DNA from: CAVWDU01 sp963840725
GTDB lineage: Bacteria; Pseudomonadota; Gammaproteobacteria; Pseudomonadales; Halieaceae
Length of the DNA: 64,000 bases
Direction of reading: 5' to 3'
Assembly (NCBI GenBank): GCA_963840725.1
Contig: CAWIZY010000018.1
Span: forward strand, 186,001 to 250,000
The notes below the pieces were generated by a model, which was not told where the DNA came from, did not search any database, and saw only the letters and a program-made list of their open reading frames with translations. The position numbers were made by a program, and so were the translations under genes. Within the stretch, counting starts at the first letter, position 1. Every line of letters begins with the position of its first letter. Positions 61,480-64,000 of the stretch are shown in pieces.

Positions 61480-63339
61480 TCAGGGTGATTGATCACGATA
61501 GCTCCCCGGAGCCCGGGATTTTCCCAAAAGACCCGCGGTGCTGAGGATCAGGCGCTGGACCGTGGTGAGCTGAGCACGTTGCAGCAGTACCTCTCTGGCC
61601 AGCGCAGGTTCATCAGTGATCACGCCTGCTACACCCCGCGACATCCAGTCAGACAGGGAGATGGCATCGTTGATGGTCCACACAAACACCGGCTTGCCTG
61701 CGCTTCGGGCGCGACGCACAAAGCCCCGCTTTGCCAGGCCGGCACTGACGGCGAGAAAGTCCACATCCAGTCGCGTGAGGTCGCCCACCGCGGTGGCCGC
61801 CAGCAGACCTGCGGTCCAGTCTGGTCGCAGGGCCTTGGCTTTTTGCACCCCCTCGAGTTTCAGTGACATCAACACCACCTGGTCTGCCATGTCTTGCGCC
61901 TCGACGACATCAATGACGCGCTGTTCAAGTTTGATGTCGTGGCCGTAGTACTTGAGTTCGATAACCAGCTTTGCCCTGCCGCGGACCGTGGTGAGCACCT
62001 CCCGCAATGTGGGCACTCGTTGATCGGCAAAGGTACTGCCGAACCAACTGCCCACGTCGATCTCCTGGATGTCTGCCAAAGTGCCATCCCAGACCTTGAG
62101 TGGATTGCCGGCGAGTTTCATGAAATCGCTGTCGTGAACCACGACAACCTCGCCGTCACGGCTCTCCTGAACGTCAATCTCCACCCAGTCTGCACCATCC
62201 TGAAGTGCTCGCTCGATAGCGGCCAGGGTGTTCTCTGGGGCCGCCCCGGCCGCACCCCGATGGGCTATCACCAGGGTTTCATCCTCCAGTTCAATACCGC
62301 GCAGCAGTAGTAAGCCTGCTGCGGTTGCCAATGCGGCCGCTACGACTATCGCTACTGTGATTCCGGTGCCGCTCCAGCCGGAAACCCTGCTATTCGAAGC
62401 CTGTAAATCCTGGCTGACGCGGGTATTACTGAGGGGCGGGCCGAGGCGCTCATACAGTGCGGACAGGGCGAATGCAAAACTACCCAGCACGGCTCCTGAT
62501 GCCACGACGTTGAGCGCGACCCAGCACAGCATGGTCGCGCCCAGCAGCACAACCAGCAGTGGGAGGTTTTCGGCTACCAGGCCAATCAACGCGGCGGCGA
62601 CAGCGGTGAGTAGCAGCGGGGGCACCAACGTCAACAGCGCGGCCGCAGCCAGCCAGCCCAGCAGGGTCCCTGCAAATTGACGTCGATGGGCGGTGTCCCG
62701 GGTAAGTTGAGTGCTCGTTGCAAAGGCGTCCCGAGGCGTAGATTCCCCTAGCAGGGTAAGCGGGAGAGCCAGCGACCAGTCCAGCAGTCGGCGCCCCAGG
62801 AACCAGAACAATAGCAGCGCGCAGAGTCCAGCCAAACCCAGGGCCACCATGAATTGCGGCGGGTGTTCCGTCAGGTAGTAGTTGATATCGTGGTCGCGCA
62901 GAAGTGCATTGGCCACCAGCCACAGCGCCAGTAAAAAGGGTAGCAGATAGATCAGCACTCTCAATGTCAGCAGCGTGGTCAATTGCAGTAGCCGCAGGGC
63001 GTTGTGCAGCGCGTAAGCGATCGCCTGCCCGGGACGCAGCCGTTTATCGTGATCGGCCGCCACCGCAATGGCGAGCAGAGCACCGAGCTCCAGCGAAAAT
63101 ATCGCCAACCAGAGAGCCGCCAGGAATATGCCTCCGATCAGGCCGGCGGGTGTCAACAGCAGCAGGGCAATATCCTGATCGGCTGCCGCCGCGCGCCCGG
63201 TTAAGTTCAGTAACGCGCGCAGTGTCAGGCTGAACAGGGGTGCCAGTATTGCCAGACCGGCCAGGGAAAAAAAGATATGGACGATCAATACAGGGCGCCA
63301 GCGTTCGCGTAGCCGGGCCAGTACCTGGCGTATATCCAT
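61480..63339 (-). CDS. Glycerophosphodiester phosphodiesterase with membrane domain
   Basis: A 619-residue protein. Residues 1-330 contain about eight membrane helices of the GDPD membrane domain type, and residues 355-600 the catalytic GDPD domain: VIAHRGAAGAAPENTLAAIE, WVEIDVQESRDGEVVVVHDS and the GSWFGSTFADQRVPTL segment. The His, Glu, Asp and second His residues of the catalytic site are present. It cleaves glycerophosphodiesters; the membrane part may deliver or sense lipids. It is convergent with the DUF188 gene. Confidence 0.93.
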   Translation of the reverse strand: MDIRQVLARLRERWRPVLIVHIFFSLAGLAILAPLFSLTLRALLNLTGRAAAADQDIALLLLTPAGLIGGIFLAALWLAIFSLELGALLAIAVAADHDKRLRPGQAIAYALHNALRLLQLTTLLTLRVLIYLLPFLLALWLVANALLRDHDINYYLTEHPPQFMVALGLAGLCALLLFWFLGRRLLDWSLALPLTLLGESTPRDAFATSTQLTRDTAHRRQFAGTLLGWLAAAALLTLVPPLLLTAVAAALIGLVAENLPLLVVLLGATMLCWVALNVVASGAVLGSFAFALSALYERLGPPLSNTRVSQDLQASNSRVSGWSGTGITVAIVVAAALATAAGLLLLRGIELEDETLVIAHRGAAGAAPENTLAAIERALQDGADWVEIDVQESRDGEVVVVHDSDFMKLAGNPLKVWDGTLADIQEIDVGSWFGSTFADQRVPTLREVLTTVRGRAKLVIELKYYGHDIKLEQRVIDVVEAQDMADQVVLMSLKLEGVQKAKALRPDWTAGLLAATAVGDLTRLDVDFLAVSAGLAKRGFVRRARSAGKPVFVWTINDAISLSDWMSRGVAGVITDEPALAREVLLQRAQLTTVQRLILSTAGLLGKSRAPGSYRDQSP

Positions 63340-63481
63340 TGCCTATGATTCCAGATCGTTGAAGGTGTAAGTTACGATAGCACAGCTTTGCGTCACGCTG
63401 GGCTGCCGCCACTTTAGTCTAATTGAAAGCCGTGGGGCAGGCCGCTATTGTGCAGAACAGTGTAAACGGGTGGAGATGATC

Positions 63482-64000
63482 ATGAGCGATATCGAACTCT
63501 GGCAACGGGCGGCCGAGGACATTTTTTGGTACGAGTCACCCAGGCGGGTTCTCGATGACAGCAATCCACCGTTTTACCGTTGGTATCCGGACGGGGTGAC
63601 CAATGCCTGTTATAACGCCCTGGATTATCAGATCGACCAGGGTCGCGGCGATCAGCTGGCGGTTATTTATGACAGCCCGGTCACTGGTACCCAGCGCAGC
63701 TACACCTATCATGCACTCCTGGATGAAGTATCACGGTTCGCCGGATTGTTGGCGGCGCAGGGTGTCGAGAAAGGCGACCGGGTTATTGTCTACATGCCCA
63801 TGGTGCCAGAGGCTTTGATCGCCATGTTGGCCTGCGCGAGACTGGGTGCGGTGCATTCAGTGGTCTTTGGTGGCTTCGCCAGCAATGAACTGGCGGTGCG
63901 CATTGATGATGCGCAGCCCAAAGTTGTGGTTACGGCCTCTTGCGGCATAGAGGCAAACCGGGTGATCCCCTATAAACCGCTACTGGACCAGGCGATCGAC
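63482..64000 (+). CDS. prpE: Propionyl-CoA synthetase, N-terminal part (cut by window end)
   Basis: ATG 63482 with GGAG just upstream opens a frame through the end of the window (173 residues). The stretch ESPRRVLDDSNPPFYRWYPD, NACYNALDYQIDQGRGDQLA, GAVHSVVFGGFASNELAVRI and VVTASCGIEANRVIPYKP is that of PrpE, the propionate-activating acyl-CoA synthetase, rather than acetyl-CoA synthetase. It would feed propionate made by odd-chain or branched-chain breakdown into the methylcitrate path. The C-terminal catalytic part is outside the window. Confidence 0.93.
   Translation, partial: MSDIELWQRAAEDIFWYESPRRVLDDSNPPFYRWYPDGVTNACYNALDYQIDQGRGDQLAVIYDSPVTGTQRSYTYHALLDEVSRFAGLLAAQGVEKGDRVIVYMPMVPEALIAMLACARLGAVHSVVFGGFASNELAVRIDDAQPKVVVTASCGIEANRVIPYKPLLDQAID

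Overview
The window looks like one contiguous chromosomal segment of a GC-rich gammaproteobacterium. Three conserved blocks support this: pepA-holC-valS facing lptF-lptG, rapA, and a type II secretion gspB end. The mix of acyl-CoA catabolism genes, RND pumps and PhyH, AMACR and propionyl-CoA synthetase genes is what I would expect from a marine OMG-group lineage such as Halieaceae, but that placement is inference. I saw no rRNA, tRNA, CRISPR array, prophage or insertion sequence.

Left part (1-10 kb): the end of gspB, a PhoA-type alkaline phosphatase, and the relic of an ammonium transporter that has lost most of its middle. Then comes a tightly packed minus-strand operon read from 9.8 kb down to 2.3 kb: a DUF1445/YcsI protein, pxpA, pxpB (frameshifted), pxpC, a DUF4392 protein, a D-amino acid aminotransferase, alanine racemase and exopolyphosphatase. 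DUF1445 and DUF4392 correspond to the two halves of mammalian D-glutamate cyclase. The operon therefore reads as a D-alanine/D-glutamate to 5-oxoproline to L-glutamate route, and it is the most interesting system in the window.

Middle part (10-34 kb): an acyl-CoA synthetase, an RND pump with its adaptor, a patatin phospholipase, a cold-shock gene with clear promoter and terminator, a rhomboid protease, an ACAD10-type phosphotransferase, and a ferredoxin-NADP reductase divergent from a LysR gene (a FinR/Fpr-like pair). These are followed by a SprT protease, a diguanylate cyclase/AraC/DUF748 operon, and a plus-strand fatty-acid cluster: LCAD-like dehydrogenase, AMACR, enoyl-CoA hydratase, carboxyltransferase, AraC.

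Right part (34-64 kb): rapA, tatD-like DNase, the first of two paralogous secreted TPR proteins, a PhyH dioxygenase, a broken methyltransferase, a TetR regulator, and two cold-shock-domain proteins, one of them membrane anchored. Next are valS (three frameshifts), holC, pepA, lptFG, an RDD protein with a proline-rich partner, bolA-trhO, a trypsin-like protease with a membrane partner, the second TPR paralogue, a second RND pump, a DUF188 protein, a membrane-fused glycerophosphodiesterase and the start of prpE.

Five single-base frameshifts in three genes (pxpB, a methyltransferase and three in valS) suggest residual sequence errors, since valS is normally essential. Several short tandem repeats sit in intergenic spacers.
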